Assembly (NCBI GenBank): GCA_943788165.1
Contig: CALSPF010000001.1
Span: forward strand, 372,001 to 436,000
Source: an uncultured Flavobacteriaceae bacterium
GTDB taxonomy: Bacteria; Bacteroidota; Bacteroidia; Flavobacteriales; Flavobacteriaceae
Direction: 5' to 3'
Length of the DNA stretch: 64,000 bases
The first letter of the stretch is position 1. Each line of letters opens with the position of its first letter. Shown here piece by piece: positions 44,841-55,708 of the stretch. A program made the translations under genes and the position numbers. The notes under the pieces were generated by a model. That model worked only from the letters and a program-made list of their open reading frames with translations, ran no database searches and was not told where the DNA came from.

Positions 44841-45060
44841 TTTCTTAATTATTTGTTAAAAGAAAGTTGTGGCATAAAATGAATTTGAGGAATCTTCACA
44901 AAAAAGAGAGTAAAATGTGTTTTTGCAATGCAATTTTACTAACTGTATTAATTTGGCCAAAATAGAGAGGTTTTTTGATGGAAATTGAAAAGCATCGAAG
45001 CCTTAGCGCAATAGGGTTTAAAAAAAAAGTGATTTCATCGATTTTTTTGTAGAAATTCGA
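44841..45060. other. AT-rich gene-free stretch before the ribosomal superoperon
   Basis: No open frame with family sequence, no hairpin with a T-run and no repeat were seen. It separates the eroded end of the susC/pabB array from the rpsL promoter and may hold upstream promoter elements. Confidence 0.5.
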
Positions 45061-45091
45061 TTGGAAAAGAAGAATAAAGTTGCTACATTTG
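45061..45091 (+). promoter_or_regulatory. promoter of the str-S10-spc-alpha superoperon
   Basis: TACATTTG at 45084-45091 is a perfect TAnnTTTG -7 element, and TTGG at 45061-45064, exactly 19 bases upstream, serves as the -33 element. The rpsL ATG follows after 33 bases. Confidence 0.75.
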
Positions 45092-45124
45092 CAGCCCTTA
45101 AAAATGGGAATTTAAACAATTTGT

Positions 45125-45499
45125 ATGCCAACTATTGCACAATTAGTACGAAAAGGAAGAGTCACACTCGCCAAGAAGAGTAAATCGGCTGCTTTGGATT
45201 CGTGTCCACAACGACGAGGTGTATGTACGCGAGTATATACCACTACGCCTAAAAAACCGAACTCCGCGATGCGAAAAGTAGCGCGTGTTCGATTGACCAA
45301 TGGTAAAGAGGTCAACGCGTATATCCCCGGAGAAGGACACAACCTCCAAGAACACTCGATAGTATTGGTACGTGGCGGAAGAGTTAAAGATTTACCAGGA
45401 GTTCGTTACCACATCGTAAGGGGAGCCCTAGACACCGCAGGTGTAGAAGGCCGCTTACAACGTCGATCGAAGTACGGCGCAAAACGACCAAAAAAGTAA
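45125..45499 (+). CDS. rpsL: 30S ribosomal protein S12
   Basis: A 124-residue decoding-centre protein. The conserved [17 protein letters not shown] loop (Lys43/Lys44) and [12 protein letters not shown] loop carry the lysines that are wild-type (streptomycin-sensitive) in other bacteria, and none of the common resistance substitutions is seen. It is first gene of the ribosomal superoperon, 33 bases after a strong promoter element. rpsG follows after 22 bases. Confidence 0.99.
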   Translation: MPTIAQLVRKGRVTLAKKSKSAALDSCPQRRGVCTRVYTTTPKKPNSAMRKVARVRLTNGKEVNAYIPGEGHNLQEHSIVLVRGGRVKDLPGVRYHIVRGALDTAGVEGRLQRRSKYGAKRPKK

Positions 45500-45521
45500 A
45501 TCCTCTCGCAAAAATTAAACA

Positions 45522-45998
45522 ATGAGAAAAAGACAAGCAAAAAAACGTCCATTACTCCCAGATCCAAAGTTTAACGACCAGCTCGTTACTCGCTTTGTAA
45601 ACATGTTGATGTGGGACGGAAAAAAATCAGTTGCCTTTCAAATTTTCTACGACGCCATGGCGATTGTAGAGGAACGCAACCAAGACGAAGAAAAAACACC
45701 CGTCGAAATTTGGAAAGATGCCCTTTCGAACGTTATGCCCCATGTTGAGGTGCGTAGTCGTAGAGTAGGAGGAGCTACCTTCCAGATTCCGATGCAAATT
45801 CGTCCAGACAGAAAAGTATCACTAGCCATGAAATGGATGATCAGTTTTGCGCGCAAGCGTAATGAGAAGTCCATGGCCCTTCGCTTAGCCAATGAAGTAG
45901 TCGCGGCAGCAAAAGAAGAAGGAGCAGCAGTGAAGAAACGTGTAGATACGCACAAGATGGCTGAAGCTAACAAAGCATTCTCACACTTTAGATTTTAA
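45522..45998 (+). CDS. rpsG: 30S ribosomal protein S7
   Basis: A 158-residue primary assembly protein of the 16S 3' domain. The N-terminal [19 protein letters not shown], the [19 protein letters not shown] segment and the C-terminal [16 protein letters not shown] mark the family. It is the second gene of the str cluster, between rpsL and fusA. In E. coli S7 represses this operon, but no S7-like binding structure could be assigned by eye here. Confidence 0.99.
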   Translation: MRKRQAKKRPLLPDPKFNDQLVTRFVNMLMWDGKKSVAFQIFYDAMAIVEERNQDEEKTPVEIWKDALSNVMPHVEVRSRRVGGATFQIPMQIRPDRKVSLAMKWMISFARKRNEKSMALRLANEVVAAAKEEGAAVKKRVDTHKMAEANKAFSHFRF

Positions 45999-46019
45999 TA
46001 ACAGTCTACTGACATTATC

Positions 46020-48146
46020 ATGGCAAGAAATTTAAAACTAACTAGAAACATTGGGATTGCTGCGCACATTGATGCAGGTAAAACCACCACCACTGAACGT
46101 ATTTTATTTTACACAGGTGTGAGCCACAAAATTGGTGAAGTGCACGATGGTGCAGCAACCATGGACTGGATGGAGCAAGAACAAGAGCGTGGAATTACAA
46201 TTACTTCTGCAGCGACTACCTGTACATGGCAATTTCCTACTGAACAAGGAGAGCCATTACCAGATAGTAAAGGATATCACTTTAATATTATTGACACCCC
46301 CGGCCACGTAGATTTTACCGTGGAGGTTAACCGATCACTTCGTGTACTCGATGGATTGGTTTTCTTGTTTTCTGCTGTTGATGGCGTAGAGCCGCAATCA
46401 GAAACCAACTGGCGTTTGGCCGATAACTATAAAGTGCCACGTATTGGATTTGTGAACAAGATGGACCGTCAAGGCTCTAACTTCATGGGCGTTTGCCAAC
46501 AAGTACGTGATATGTTGAAATCCAATGCAGTGCCAATTGTATTGAACATTGGAGATGAAGAAGATTTCAAAGGAATTGTTGACCTTATAAAGAATCGTGC
46601 AATTGTATGGCACGATGAAAAGTTTGGTTCCACTTTCGACATTGTTGATATTCCAGCAGACCTTAAAGATGAAGCAGAAGAATTGCGTGGTCAATTGATC
46701 GAAGCAGTTGCTGAATACGATGAAGGTTTATTGGAGAAATATTTTGAAGATCCAGATTCTATTTCAGAAGATGAAGTACACAATGCACTTCGTGCAGCTA
46801 CGCAGGACATGAGTATCATTCCTATGATCTGTGGTTCATCTTTCAAAAACAAAGGAGTTCAATTTTTATTAGACGCGGTTTGTCGTTACTTACCTTCACC
46901 AGAAGATAAAGAAGCGATTATGGGAACTGATCCTGATTCAGGAGATGAGATTTCTCGTAAGCCATCTGTGGACGCTCCTTTTGCTGCCTTAGCATTTAAG
47001 ATTGCTACTGACCCATTCGTTGGGCGTTTAGCCTTTTTCCGTGCTTATTCTGGTCGTTTAGACGCTGGTTCTTATGTATTGAACAATCGTTCAGGGAAAA
47101 AAGAACGTATTTCACGAATTTATCAAATGCACTCCAATACCCAAAACTCCATCGATTATATCGAAGCAGGAGATATTGGAGCAGCTGTTGGATTTAAAGA
47201 CATCAAAACGGGTGATACACTTTCTGCAGAGAAGCATCCAATCATCTTGGAAAGCATGGACTTCCCTGATCCCGTTATTGGAATCGCGGTTGAGCCTAAA
47301 ACCAAAGCTGATGTTGATAAACTAGGGATGGCATTGGCTAAACTGGCTGAAGAAGATCCAACTTTCCAAGTGAAAACTGACGAGGCCTCTGGCCAAACGA
47401 TTATCTCTGGAATGGGAGAATTACACTTAGATATTATTGTTGACCGTTTACGTCGCGAATTTAAAGTTGAAGTAAACCAAGGACAACCTCAAGTAGAATA
47501 CAAAGAGGCCTTGACTGCTTTAGCGGATCACCGTGAGGTTTACAAGAAGCAATCGGGTGGACGTGGTAAGTTTGCCGATATCGTCTTTACCATTGAGCCT
47601 GCTGAAGAAGGAAAGACTGGTCTTGAATTCATCAACAAAATTAAAGGAGGAAACGTACCGAAAGAATACGTTCCTGCGATTGAAAAAGGTTTCAAAGATT
47701 CTATGAAGAACGGTCCTTTGGCTGGTTTTGAAGTAGATGCAATGAAGATTACGTTGAAGGACGGTTCTTTCCACCCTGTGGATTCAGATTCCCTGTCGTT
47801 CGAACTTGCCGCTAAGATGGGCTTTAAAGCATCAGCAAAAGCAGCACGTGCAGTTATCATGGAGCCAATCATGAAATTGGAAGTATTGACCCCAGAAGAA
47901 AACATGGGAGACATTGTTGGAGATTTGAACCGCCGTCGTGGTCAAGTGAACAACATGGACGACCGTGCTGGAGCCAAAGTAGTTAAGGCAGAAGTGCCCT
48001 TATCAGAAATGTTTGGTTATGTAACTTCGTTACGTACACTTTCATCTGGTCGTGCTACATCTACCATGGAATTTTCACACTATGCAGAAACACCTTCTAA
48101 CATTTCAGAAAGTGTTGTTGCAGAAGTAAGAGGTCATAAAGCTTAA
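46020..48146 (+). CDS. fusA: elongation factor G
   Basis: Translocation GTPase of 708 residues. The G-domain has G1 [13 protein letters not shown] (about residue 16), switch [10 protein letters not shown] (about 90) and NKMDRQG (about 144). Domain II lies near residues 310-400, domain IV includes [10 protein letters not shown] and the C-terminal domain V ends [17 protein letters not shown]. The length is normal. It is followed after 10 bases by rpsJ, with no tuf gene in between, so str and S10 clusters are fused, as is common in Bacteroidota. Confidence 0.99.
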   Translation: MARNLKLTRNIGIAAHIDAGKTTTTERILFYTGVSHKIGEVHDGAATMDWMEQEQERGITITSAATTCTWQFPTEQGEPLPDSKGYHFNIIDTPGHVDFTVEVNRSLRVLDGLVFLFSAVDGVEPQSETNWRLADNYKVPRIGFVNKMDRQGSNFMGVCQQVRDMLKSNAVPIVLNIGDEEDFKGIVDLIKNRAIVWHDEKFGSTFDIVDIPADLKDEAEELRGQLIEAVAEYDEGLLEKYFEDPDSISEDEVHNALRAATQDMSIIPMICGSSFKNKGVQFLLDAVCRYLPSPEDKEAIMGTDPDSGDEISRKPSVDAPFAALAFKIATDPFVGRLAFFRAYSGRLDAGSYVLNNRSGKKERISRIYQMHSNTQNSIDYIEAGDIGAAVGFKDIKTGDTLSAEKHPIILESMDFPDPVIGIAVEPKTKADVDKLGMALAKLAEEDPTFQVKTDEASGQTIISGMGELHLDIIVDRLRREFKVEVNQGQPQVEYKEALTALADHREVYKKQSGGRGKFADIVFTIEPAEEGKTGLEFINKIKGGNVPKEYVPAIEKGFKDSMKNGPLAGFEVDAMKITLKDGSFHPVDSDSLSFELAAKMGFKASAKAARAVIMEPIMKLEVLTPEENMGDIVGDLNRRRGQVNNMDDRAGAKVVKAEVPLSEMFGYVTSLRTLSSGRATSTMEFSHYAETPSNISESVVAEVRGHKA

Positions 48147-48156
48147 ATCATTTACG

Positions 48157-48462
48157 ATGAGTCAAAAAATTAGAATAAAATTAAAATCATACGATTACAA
48201 CTTAGTAGATAAGTCTGCTGATAAAATCGTTAAAACAGTAAAAACTACCGGTGCGGTGGTAACGGGTCCAATTCCATTACCAACACACAAGAAGATTTTC
48301 ACTGTACTACGTTCTCCCCACGTTAACAAGAAGTCGCGTGAGCAATTTCAATTGTGTTCATACAAGCGCTTGTTAGATATATACAGTTCATCTTCAAAAA
48401 CGATTGATGCGTTGATGAAACTTGAATTACCAAGTGGAGTAGAAGTAGAGATCAAGGTGTAA
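48157..48462 (+). CDS. rpsJ: 30S ribosomal protein S10
   Basis: A 101-residue head protein of the small subunit, known in E. coli also as NusE, a partner of NusB in antitermination. Family sequence is seen at [41 protein letters not shown] and KKSREQFQL. It begins the S10 part of the superoperon, and rplC follows after 44 bases, one of the wider gaps here. Confidence 0.99.
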   Translation: MSQKIRIKLKSYDYNLVDKSADKIVKTVKTTGAVVTGPIPLPTHKKIFTVLRSPHVNKKSREQFQLCSYKRLLDIYSSSSKTIDALMKLELPSGVEVEIKV

Positions 48463-48506
48463 GTAAGGTTTTAGCAAAACGAATTATAAACAATTAATTA
48501 TATAAA

Positions 48507-49124
48507 ATGTCTGGGTTAATAGGAAAAAAAGTCGGTATGACTAGCCTCTTTGACGAGAAAGGGAAAAACATCCCTTGTACCGTTATCGAAGTTGGACCAT
48601 GCGTGGTAACCCAAGTCAGAACCGCAGCGGTTGATGGCTATGATGCTCTTCAATTAGGTTTCGATGACAAGGCAGAGAAACGCACAGATAAAGCGGCCGG
48701 TGGTCACTTTAAAAAGGCGAACACCTCTCCTAAAAAGAAAGTCGTCGAATTCCAAAATTTTGATCAAGAGTATCAGTTGGGAGACACAATTACAGTAGAC
48801 CTCTTTACAGAGGGAGAATTTGTTGACATCTCTGGAACTTCCAAAGGGAAGGGTTTCCAAGGGGTTGTTAAACGTCACGGTTTTGCCGGAGTTGGTCAAG
48901 CCACTCACGGTCAACACAACCGTTTACGTGCGCCAGGATCTATTGGTGCAGCTTCTTACCCTGCTCGTGTGTTTAAAGGAATGCGCATGGCCGGAAGAAT
49001 GGGAGGCGATACAATTAAAGTACAAAACTTAAAAGTGTTGAAAGTTGTTACAGATAAAAATCTTTTGGTCGTCAAAGGATGTGTACCTGGACACACTAAC
49101 GCTTATGTAATCGTTCAGAAATAA
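48507..49124 (+). CDS. rplC: 50S ribosomal protein L3
   Basis: A 205-residue early 23S-binding protein whose long loop reaches the peptidyl-transferase centre. [20 protein letters not shown], the loop [19 protein letters not shown] (the conserved glutamine region) and [18 protein letters not shown] mark the family. Its TAA stop shares a base with the rplD ATG (49124), which indicates coupled translation. Confidence 0.99.
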   Translation: MSGLIGKKVGMTSLFDEKGKNIPCTVIEVGPCVVTQVRTAAVDGYDALQLGFDDKAEKRTDKAAGGHFKKANTSPKKKVVEFQNFDQEYQLGDTITVDLFTEGEFVDISGTSKGKGFQGVVKRHGFAGVGQATHGQHNRLRAPGSIGAASYPARVFKGMRMAGRMGGDTIKVQNLKVLKVVTDKNLLVVKGCVPGHTNAYVIVQK

Positions 49125-49756
49125 TGAAAGTAGCAGTAGTTGACATTCAGGGAAAAGATACGGGAAGGAAAGTTGAACTTTCTCCAGACGTATTCGGTAT
49201 TGAGCCAAACAATCACGCTATTTATTTGGATGTAAAGTCGCACTTGGCAAACAAACGCCAAGGAACACATAAAGCCAAAGAACGTGGTGAGATTAAAGGT
49301 AGTACACGTAAAATAAAGAAACAAAAAGGAACTGGTACAGCTCGTGCAGGTTCGATCAAGAATCCACTCTTTCGAGGTGGAGGACGTGTTTTTGGACCAC
49401 GTGTACGTGATTATAGCCAAAAAGTAAATAAGAAAGTAAAACGATTAGCACGTAAATCTGCTTTGACATTAAAAGCGCAGGAGAAGTCAATCATCGTTTT
49501 AGAGGACTTAAAAATGGACTCGCCAAAAACTTCAGCATACATCTCTATTTTGAAGTCTTTAGGGATTGATAGTAAAAAGTCTTTAGTCGTCTTGGCTGAG
49601 CCAAATAATAACGTATATTTGTCGTCGCGCAATTTAAGTAAGTCAGAAGCAATAACTTCTTCAGAATTAAGCACTTACAAGATTGTTAATGCAAATAGTC
49701 TTGTTATAAGCGAGTCGTCAGTAGGCGAGATAGTAACTATTTTGAATAAAGCATAG
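49124..49756 (+). CDS. rplD: 50S ribosomal protein L4
   Basis: A 210-residue exit-tunnel protein. The extended loop carries QKGTGTARAGSIKNPLFRGG, VFGPRVRDYSQKVNKK and the tunnel-facing basic residues, followed by the globular alpha/beta domain ending EIVTILNKA. In E. coli L4 represses the S10 operon. No leader of that type exists here because the S10 genes are joined to fusA. It overlaps rplC by one base. Confidence 0.98.
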   Translation: MKVAVVDIQGKDTGRKVELSPDVFGIEPNNHAIYLDVKSHLANKRQGTHKAKERGEIKGSTRKIKKQKGTGTARAGSIKNPLFRGGGRVFGPRVRDYSQKVNKKVKRLARKSALTLKAQEKSIIVLEDLKMDSPKTSAYISILKSLGIDSKKSLVVLAEPNNNVYLSSRNLSKSEAITSSELSTYKIVNANSLVISESSVGEIVTILNKA

Positions 49757-49760
49757 TGTT

Positions 49761-50051
49761 ATGAATATTTTGATAAAACCAATCATTACGGAAAAAGCCA
49801 CTGCAGATAGCGAGATGAATAATCGTTATACTTTTTTGGTCGACACTACTGCGAACAAAGTAGAAATCAAGAAAGCTGTTGAAACAGCTTACGGGGTTTC
49901 TGTTAACAAAGTAAGAACGCAAAACTATGGTCCAGAACGTAAAACACGTTATACAAAAACTGGACTGCAGAGAGGACAAACAAACCGTATCAAAAAGGCC
50001 ATCGTAGATGTAGCCGAAGGAGATACAATCGATTTTTATAATAATTTATAA
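49761..50051 (+). CDS. rplW: 50S ribosomal protein L23
   Basis: A 96-residue protein near the tunnel exit, docking site of trigger factor and SRP. ILIKPIITEKATADSE at the N-terminus and NRYTFLVDTTANKVEIKKAVE identify it. It lies 4 bases after rplD. The ATG at 49761 gives the family length. Confidence 0.98.
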   Translation: MNILIKPIITEKATADSEMNNRYTFLVDTTANKVEIKKAVETAYGVSVNKVRTQNYGPERKTRYTKTGLQRGQTNRIKKAIVDVAEGDTIDFYNNL

Positions 50052-50060
50052 TAGCGTCAC

Positions 50061-50885
50061 ATGTCAGTTAGAAAACTAAAACCGATATCTCCAGCGCAGC
50101 GATTTAGAGTAGTAAATGGATTTGACGCCCTTACTACTGACAAGCCGGAAAAAAGCCTTTTGGTTCCGAAAAAGCGTAGAGGAGGAAGAAACAATACCGG
50201 GAAAATGACCATTCGCCACGTTGGTGGAGGGCACAAGAAACGGTACCGTATTGTCGATTTCAAACGTAATAAGTTTGATGTTGCAGCGGAAATTAAATCA
50301 ATTGAATACGATCCAAACAGAACTGCATTCATTGCTTTGGTAGAATATACCGATGGTGAAAAGCGATACATTATCGCTCAAAATGGATTGCAAGTTGGAC
50401 AAACCGTAGTTTCAGGAGCAACAGCTGCACCCGAAGTTGGAAACACACTTCCACTATCGGCTATTCCACTTGGAACGATCATTTCATGTATTGAACTACA
50501 CCCTGGTCGTGGTGCCAACATTGCACGTAGTGCAGGAGCATTTGCTCAGTTGATGGCACGAGACGGGAAGTATGCCACAGTGAAAATGCCTTCTGGTGAA
50601 ACGCGTATGATTCTTGTTACATGTTTAGCAACAATCGGAGCGATATCCAATTCAGATCACCAACTACTGGTATCTGGAAAAGCAGGTCGCTCACGCTGGT
50701 TAGGTCGTCGTCCTAGAACTAGACCGGTTGCCATGAACCCTGTCGATCACCCCATGGGTGGAGGAGAAGGTCGTGCTTCTGGAGGTCACCCACGTAACCG
50801 TAACGGTGTACCTGCGAAAGGATATAGAACACGTTCTAAGACCAAAGCGAGTAGTAAATTCATTATAGAACGGAGAAAAAAATAA
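50061..50885 (+). CDS. rplB: 50S ribosomal protein L2
   Basis: A 274-residue core protein needed for subunit joining and peptidyl transfer. [34 protein letters not shown] and the C-terminal loop [20 protein letters not shown] with the essential histidine are all intact. It lies 9 bases after rplW and 6 before rpsS. Confidence 0.99.
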   Translation: MSVRKLKPISPAQRFRVVNGFDALTTDKPEKSLLVPKKRRGGRNNTGKMTIRHVGGGHKKRYRIVDFKRNKFDVAAEIKSIEYDPNRTAFIALVEYTDGEKRYIIAQNGLQVGQTVVSGATAAPEVGNTLPLSAIPLGTIISCIELHPGRGANIARSAGAFAQLMARDGKYATVKMPSGETRMILVTCLATIGAISNSDHQLLVSGKAGRSRWLGRRPRTRPVAMNPVDHPMGGGEGRASGGHPRNRNGVPAKGYRTRSKTKASSKFIIERRKK

Positions 50886-50891
50886 ACAACT

Positions 50892-51170
50892 ATGGCACGT
50901 TCATTAAAAAAAGGACCTTTTGTACATCACAGCCTCGTTAAGAAGGTAGATTCCAATCTAGAGTCCGGAAAGAAAACAGTTATCAAAACTTGGTCACGCG
51001 CCTCGTTAATTACCCCCGACTTTGTTGGGCAAACGTTTGGAGTGCACAACGGGAGACAATTTATCCCTGTATATGTAACCGAGAACATGGTAGGACACAA
51101 ATTAGGCGAATTTTCACCAACTCGATCGTACCGCGGTCATGGTGGTGCAAAGAATAAAGGCAAAAAATAA
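50892..51170 (+). CDS. rpsS: 30S ribosomal protein S19
   Basis: A 92-residue head protein that contacts S13. [29 protein letters not shown] and [22 protein letters not shown] are diagnostic. It lies between rplB and rplV with gaps of 5-6 bases. Confidence 0.99.
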   Translation: MARSLKKGPFVHHSLVKKVDSNLESGKKTVIKTWSRASLITPDFVGQTFGVHNGRQFIPVYVTENMVGHKLGEFSPTRSYRGHGGAKNKGKK

Positions 51171-51175
51171 CAGAC

Positions 51176-51580
51176 ATGGGAAATCGTAAAAGACAAACTG
51201 CACAGGCAAACAAAGAAGCGAAAAAATCGCTTGCTTTTGCTAAGTTAAACAATTGCCCTACTTCTCCACGTAAAATGCGTTTAGTCGCAGATTTAGTTCG
51301 TGGTGAGGGTGTCAACCAAGCGTTAGCAATCTTAAAGTTTAACTCTAAGGAAGCATCAAGACGTTTGGAGACATTGCTGTTATCAGCTTTAGCCAATTGG
51401 GAAGCAAAAAATGAAGATGCTGACATCGAAAATGCAGCATTATACGTGAAAGAAATCCGTGTTGACGGAGGAAGTATGTTAAAACGTTTACGCCCAGCAC
51501 CGCAGGGTCGTGCACATCGCATTCGCAAACGTTCAAATCATGTGACTCTAGTTTTAGGATCTAACAATACAGAAAGTTAA
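51176..51580 (+). CDS. rplV: 50S ribosomal protein L22
   Basis: A 134-residue protein whose beta-hairpin lines the exit tunnel. [20 protein letters not shown], the [15 protein letters not shown] helix and [20 protein letters not shown] (tunnel hairpin) are seen. The 20-residue lysine-rich N-terminal extension is common in Bacteroidota. rpsC starts after one base. Confidence 0.98.
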   Translation: MGNRKRQTAQANKEAKKSLAFAKLNNCPTSPRKMRLVADLVRGEGVNQALAILKFNSKEASRRLETLLLSALANWEAKNEDADIENAALYVKEIRVDGGSMLKRLRPAPQGRAHRIRKRSNHVTLVLGSNNTES

Positions 51581-51581
51581 T

Positions 51582-52298
51582 ATGGGACAGAAAACGAATC
51601 CAATCGGAAATCGCTTAGGCATCATTAGAGGATGGGACTCCAACTGGTATGGAGGAAACGACTATGGTGACAAACTTGCCGAAGACGACAAGATTAGAAA
51701 ATACATTCACGCACGTTTGGCAAAAGCTAGCGTATCGAATGTAATTATCGAGCGTACCCTTAAACTCATCACAATTACCATTACTACTGCACGTCCAGGT
51801 ATCATTATCGGGAAAGCTGGCCAAGAAGTGGATAAATTGAAAGAAGAGTTAAAGAAGATTACTGCGAAAGAAGTACAGATTAACATTTTTGAAATCAAGC
51901 GCCCAGAATTAGATGCACAGTTGGTAGGAGCATCTATCGCTCGTCAAATTGAAGGACGTATTTCGTACCGTAGAGCCATTAAGATGGCCATCGCTGCAGC
52001 TATTCGTATGAATGCTGAAGGAATTAAAATCCAAATCTCTGGACGTCTAAACGGTGCTGAAATGGCGCGTGCAGAATCGTACAAAGAAGGACGTATTCCT
52101 TTATCTACATTCCGTGCTGATATTGATTATGCATTGGTTGAAGCTCATACCACTTATGGTCGTTTGGGAATCAAAGTTTGGATCATGAAAGGTGAGGTTT
52201 ATGGTAAACGCGAATTATCTCCTTTGGTAGGTATGACCAAAAAGACCAACAACGGAGGAAAGAATAACAATCAGCGTCCACAAAGACGTAGAAAATAA
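51582..52298 (+). CDS. rpsC: 30S ribosomal protein S3
   Basis: A 238-residue mRNA-entry-site protein with an N-terminal KH type 2 domain ([18 protein letters not shown]) and a C-terminal S3 domain ([37 protein letters not shown]). The short Asn/Arg/Lys-rich tail is typical. The ATG at 51582 gives [20 protein letters not shown], the conserved start. Confidence 0.99.
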   Translation: MGQKTNPIGNRLGIIRGWDSNWYGGNDYGDKLAEDDKIRKYIHARLAKASVSNVIIERTLKLITITITTARPGIIIGKAGQEVDKLKEELKKITAKEVQINIFEIKRPELDAQLVGASIARQIEGRISYRRAIKMAIAAAIRMNAEGIKIQISGRLNGAEMARAESYKEGRIPLSTFRADIDYALVEAHTTYGRLGIKVWIMKGEVYGKRELSPLVGMTKKTNNGGKNNNQRPQRRRK

Positions 52299-52312
52299 AT
52301 AGGTAGGAAATC

Positions 52313-52732
52313 ATGTTACAACCTAAAAGAACTAAATTCCGTAAAGCGCAGAAAGGCCGAATGAAAGGTATTTCTCAGCGTGGACACCAACTTTCCAATG
52401 GAATGTTTGGAATTAAATCCATTGATACAAAATTTATCACCTCTCGTCAAATTGAAGCTGCACGTATTGCTGCAACACGTCACATGAAAAGAGAAGGTCA
52501 GTTGTGGATCAAAATATTTCCAGATAAGCCCATCACTAAGAAGCCTCTTGAGGTTCGTATGGGTAAAGGAAAAGGAGCACCAGAATATTTTGTTGCCGTT
52601 GTTAAACCAGGGCGCATACTTTTTGAAGTATCTGGTGTAGCTGCAGATGTAGCAAAAGAAGCCTTACGCTTGGCCGCACAGAAACTACCCGTAAAAACGA
52701 AATTCATTACTGCGAGAGATTTTCAAGCATAA
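52313..52732 (+). CDS. rplP: 50S ribosomal protein L16
   Basis: A 139-residue protein near the A-site. [38 protein letters not shown] and [20 protein letters not shown] are all family sequence. It lies 14 bases after rpsC. Confidence 0.99.
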   Translation: MLQPKRTKFRKAQKGRMKGISQRGHQLSNGMFGIKSIDTKFITSRQIEAARIAATRHMKREGQLWIKIFPDKPITKKPLEVRMGKGKGAPEYFVAVVKPGRILFEVSGVAADVAKEALRLAAQKLPVKTKFITARDFQA

Positions 52733-52745
52733 TTGAGCAAACACT

Positions 52746-52940
52746 ATGAAACAATCAGAAATTAACAATCTTTCGATAGCAGATCTTCAGGACAAATTGA
52801 CAGAGCATACAAAGCAACTAAATGAGTTGAACTTGGCCCATGCAATTACCCCGCTAGAAAATCCATTGCAAATTAGAAGTGCACGCAAAACCGTTGCACG
52901 TTTGCATACCGCAATCACGCAAAGACAACAAGAAGCTTAG
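52746..52940 (+). CDS. rpmC: 50S ribosomal protein L29
   Basis: A 64-residue two-helix protein at the tunnel exit. The L29 pattern is seen in LSIADLQDKLTEHTKQLNEL and NPLQIRSARKTVARLHT. It lies between rplP and rpsQ, the usual L16-L29-S17 order. Confidence 0.97.
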   Translation: MKQSEINNLSIADLQDKLTEHTKQLNELNLAHAITPLENPLQIRSARKTVARLHTAITQRQQEA

Positions 52941-52943
52941 TAT

Positions 52944-53201
52944 ATGGAAAGTAGAAATCTAAGAAAAGAACGAATTGGCGTTGTTACCAGTAACAAAATG
53001 GAAAAATCCATTGTTGTCTCAGAGGTAAAACGTGTGAAGCACCCAATGTATGGGAAATTCGTTTTGAAGACCAAAAAGTATGTTGCCCATGATGATACCA
53101 ATGACTGTAATATTGGTGATACTGTAAAGATCATGGAAACCCGTCCTTTGAGTAAGTCAAAGTGCTGGAGACTAGTAGAAATTATTGAAAGAGCTAAATA
53201 A
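52944..53201 (+). CDS. rpsQ: 30S ribosomal protein S17
   Basis: An 85-residue OB-fold protein of the 16S 5' domain. [29 protein letters not shown] and the motif [20 protein letters not shown] identify it. It starts 3 bases after rpmC. Confidence 0.99.
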   Translation: MESRNLRKERIGVVTSNKMEKSIVVSEVKRVKHPMYGKFVLKTKKYVAHDDTNDCNIGDTVKIMETRPLSKSKCWRLVEIIERAK

Positions 53202-53203
53202 TC

Positions 53204-53572
53204 ATGTTACAACAAGAATCAAGATTAAAAGTAGCCGATAATACCGGTGCCAAAGAAGTCTTAACTATCCGTGTTTTGGGTGGTACTAAAAGACGCTATG
53301 CTTCCCTAGGCGACAAAATTGTCGTTACGGTAAAAGACGCTTCCCCTTCTGGAACAATCAAGAAAGGAGAAGTATCTACCGCAGTAGTGGTTAGAACAAC
53401 AAAAGAAGTACGTCGCCCAGACGGAACATATATCCGTTTCGATGACAATGCTTGTGTGTTGCTAAATCCAACTGGTGAAATGCGTGGAACACGTGTTTTT
53501 GGCCCAGTAGCACGTGAATTGAGAGATAAACAATTCATGAAAATTGTATCATTAGCACCAGAGGTGCTTTAA
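53204..53572 (+). CDS. rplN: 50S ribosomal protein L14
   Basis: A 122-residue interface protein. [39 protein letters not shown] and [20 protein letters not shown] are complete. It lies 2 bases after rpsQ. Confidence 0.99.
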   Translation: MLQQESRLKVADNTGAKEVLTIRVLGGTKRRYASLGDKIVVTVKDASPSGTIKKGEVSTAVVVRTTKEVRRPDGTYIRFDDNACVLLNPTGEMRGTRVFGPVARELRDKQFMKIVSLAPEVL

Positions 53573-53581
53573 GCCATTCAC

Positions 53582-53893
53582 ATGGGAAAATTAAAAATTA
53601 AAAAAGGAGATAAGGTTCGCGTAATTGCTGGTGCACATAAAGGTGCAGAAGGTACAGTTACGCTTGTTCTTCGCGAAGACAACAAAGCTTTTGTTGAAGG
53701 CGTGAACCTTGTTAAGAAGCACGCTAAACCAAGCGCGCAGAATCCGCAAGGAGGTATCCAAGAAAAAGAAGCGCCTATCCAAATTTCTAACCTTTCATTG
53801 TTAACTGCAGATGGTCAAACGACCCGAGTAGGTTACCGTATGGAAGGAGATCAGAAAGTAAGGTTTGCGAAAAAATCTAATGAAGTAATTTAG
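53582..53893 (+). CDS. rplX: 50S ribosomal protein L24
   Basis: A 103-residue assembly initiator with an N-terminal KOW motif ([20 protein letters not shown]) and the [20 protein letters not shown] segment. Its TAG stop ends at 53893, 2 bases before the rplE ATG. Confidence 0.98.
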   Translation: MGKLKIKKGDKVRVIAGAHKGAEGTVTLVLREDNKAFVEGVNLVKKHAKPSAQNPQGGIQEKEAPIQISNLSLLTADGQTTRVGYRMEGDQKVRFAKKSNEVI

Positions 53894-53895
53894 TG

Positions 53896-54447
53896 ATGAG
53901 TTATACACCTAGACTAAAACAAGAATTCAACGACAGAATCGTTAGCGCACTCAAAGAAGAGTTTAGCTACTCTAACGTTATGCAAGTTCCTACCCTTGAG
54001 AAAATTGTTCTCAGCCGTGGAGTTGGTGCTGCCGTTGCAGACAAGAAACTAATTGACCATGCTGTTGATGAATTAACAGCCATAACTGGTCAAAAAGCAA
54101 TTGCAACTAATTCGAAGAAAGACGTTGCAGCTTTTAAATTAAGAAAAGGAATGCCCATTGGTGCAAAAGTTACCCTACGTGGAGAACGCATGTATGAGTT
54201 CCTTGATCGTTTAGTTACTGTAGCCTTACCACGTGTACGTGATTTCCAAGGTGTTAAAGCCAATGGTTTTGACGGACGTGGAAACTATACGCTTGGTATT
54301 ACAGAACAAATTATCTTCCCAGAAATTGACATCGATAAAGTGAACAAGATCGCAGGTATGGACATCACCTTTGTGACATCTGCGCTAACGGACAAAGAAG
54401 CTAAGTCGTTATTAACAGAACTAGGATTACCCTTTAAAAAGAACTAA
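53896..54447 (+). CDS. rplE: 50S ribosomal protein L5
   Basis: A 183-residue 5S rRNA-binding protein. [31 protein letters not shown] and [21 protein letters not shown] are family marks. The C-terminus has [26 protein letters not shown] at 53893 also exists in frame, but the ATG at 53896 is the better start because GTG would share a base with the rplX stop. Confidence 0.98.
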   Translation: MSYTPRLKQEFNDRIVSALKEEFSYSNVMQVPTLEKIVLSRGVGAAVADKKLIDHAVDELTAITGQKAIATNSKKDVAAFKLRKGMPIGAKVTLRGERMYEFLDRLVTVALPRVRDFQGVKANGFDGRGNYTLGITEQIIFPEIDIDKVNKIAGMDITFVTSALTDKEAKSLLTELGLPFKKN

Positions 54448-54448
54448 G

Positions 54449-54718
54449 ATGGCTAAAGAATCAATGAAAGCACGCGAAGTAAAACGTGCAAAAACAGTCG
54501 CCAAGTATGCTGAAAAACGCAAAGCATTAAAAGAAGCAGGCGATTATGAAGCATTACAAAAGCTTCCAAAAAACGCTTCGCCTATCCGTATGCACAACCG
54601 TTGTAAACTTACCGGTCGCCCAAAAGGATACATGCGTCAATTTGGTCTATCAAGGGTAACCTTTAGAGAAATGGCCAACAAAGGGTTAATTCCCGGTGTA
54701 ACAAAAGCCAGTTGGTAA
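54449..54718 (+). CDS. rpsN: 30S ribosomal protein S14
   Basis: An 89-residue head protein of the long, zinc-free (C-minus) type. The region that would hold two CxxC pairs in the zinc form has only one Cys ([20 protein letters not shown]). [22 protein letters not shown] ends it (quoted as two blocks in the family). It starts one base after rplE. Confidence 0.98.
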   Translation: MAKESMKAREVKRAKTVAKYAEKRKALKEAGDYEALQKLPKNASPIRMHNRCKLTGRPKGYMRQFGLSRVTFREMANKGLIPGVTKASW

Positions 54719-54734
54719 TCTAAAAAATAGAATT

Positions 54735-55136
54735 ATGTACACAGATCCATTAGCAGATTATCTTACAAGAATCCGAAATGCAAACGCAGCAGGTCACCGC
54801 GTTGTTAGTATCCCGGCCTCCAATGTAAAAAAAGAAATCACAAAAATATTATTCGATCAAGGGTTTATTCTTAGTTATAAGTTTGAAGAAACAGATAACA
54901 AACAAGGAAGCATCAAGATCGCATTGAAATATGACGCCGCCTCTAAAGCGCCCGTAATCAACAAAATCCAACGTATTTCTACGCCTGGTTTACGTAAGTA
55001 TGCCGGTTCTACTGAATTACCACGTATTTTGAATGGTTTAGGTGTTTCTATCGTGTCTACTTCGAAAGGAGTAATGACGGGTAAACAAGCCAAGAAAGAA
55101 AACGTAGGTGGTGAATTATTGTGTTACGTTTATTAA
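54735..55136 (+). CDS. rpsH: 30S ribosomal protein S8
   Basis: A 133-residue central-domain protein. DPLADYLTRIRNANAAGHR, RISTPGLRKYAGSTELPRI and VSTSKGVMTGKQAKKENVGG are intact. In E. coli S8 represses the spc operon by binding rplE mRNA, and no comparable mRNA fold was assigned here. Confidence 0.99.
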   Translation: MYTDPLADYLTRIRNANAAGHRVVSIPASNVKKEITKILFDQGFILSYKFEETDNKQGSIKIALKYDAASKAPVINKIQRISTPGLRKYAGSTELPRILNGLGVSIVSTSKGVMTGKQAKKENVGGELLCYVY

Positions 55137-55155
55137 ATAATAAAACAAAAAAGAA

Positions 55156-55698
55156 ATGTCTAGAGTTGGTAATAATCCTGTAGCGATAGCTGATGGCGTC
55201 TCGGTTGAGATCTTAGCTGACAAGCTTGTCGTAAAAGGAAAACTAGGTGAACTAGAACAACCATACGATGGGGTAACTTTCGAACAAAGCGAAGGTATCA
55301 TCACCGTTAAAAGAAATTCAGAATCAAAAGACCACAAGTCGAAGCATGGTTTGTACCGTGCCTTATTGGCTAACATGATCGAAGGTGTAAGCAAAGGCTT
55401 TACCAAAGAATTAGAGTTAGTTGGAGTTGGATACCGTGCGTCGAATCAAGGCCAGAAGTTAGATTTAGCTTTAGGTTTTTCACACAACATCTTGTTGGAC
55501 ATTGCGCCAGAAGTTAAAGTGGAAACGATTTCTGATAAAGGAAAAAACCCAATCATCAAACTTAGTTCTCACGACAAGCAATTGGTTGGTTTTGTAGCGG
55601 CAAAGATTCGTTCTTTCCGTAGACCTGAACCGTACAAAGGAAAAGGTGTTAAATTCGTTGGGGAAATAATCAGAAGAAAAGCAGGTAAATCTGCATAA
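55156..55698 (+). CDS. rplF: 50S ribosomal protein L6
   Basis: A 180-residue protein with two homologous domains. SRVGNNPVAIADGVSVEI begins it. ELVGVGYRASNQGQKLDLALG and RRPEPYKGKGVKFVGEIIRRK are the C-terminal signature. It lies 19 bases after rpsH. Confidence 0.99.
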   Translation: MSRVGNNPVAIADGVSVEILADKLVVKGKLGELEQPYDGVTFEQSEGIITVKRNSESKDHKSKHGLYRALLANMIEGVSKGFTKELELVGVGYRASNQGQKLDLALGFSHNILLDIAPEVKVETISDKGKNPIIKLSSHDKQLVGFVAAKIRSFRRPEPYKGKGVKFVGEIIRRKAGKSA

Positions 55699-55708
55699 GT
55701 AGTTTAAT

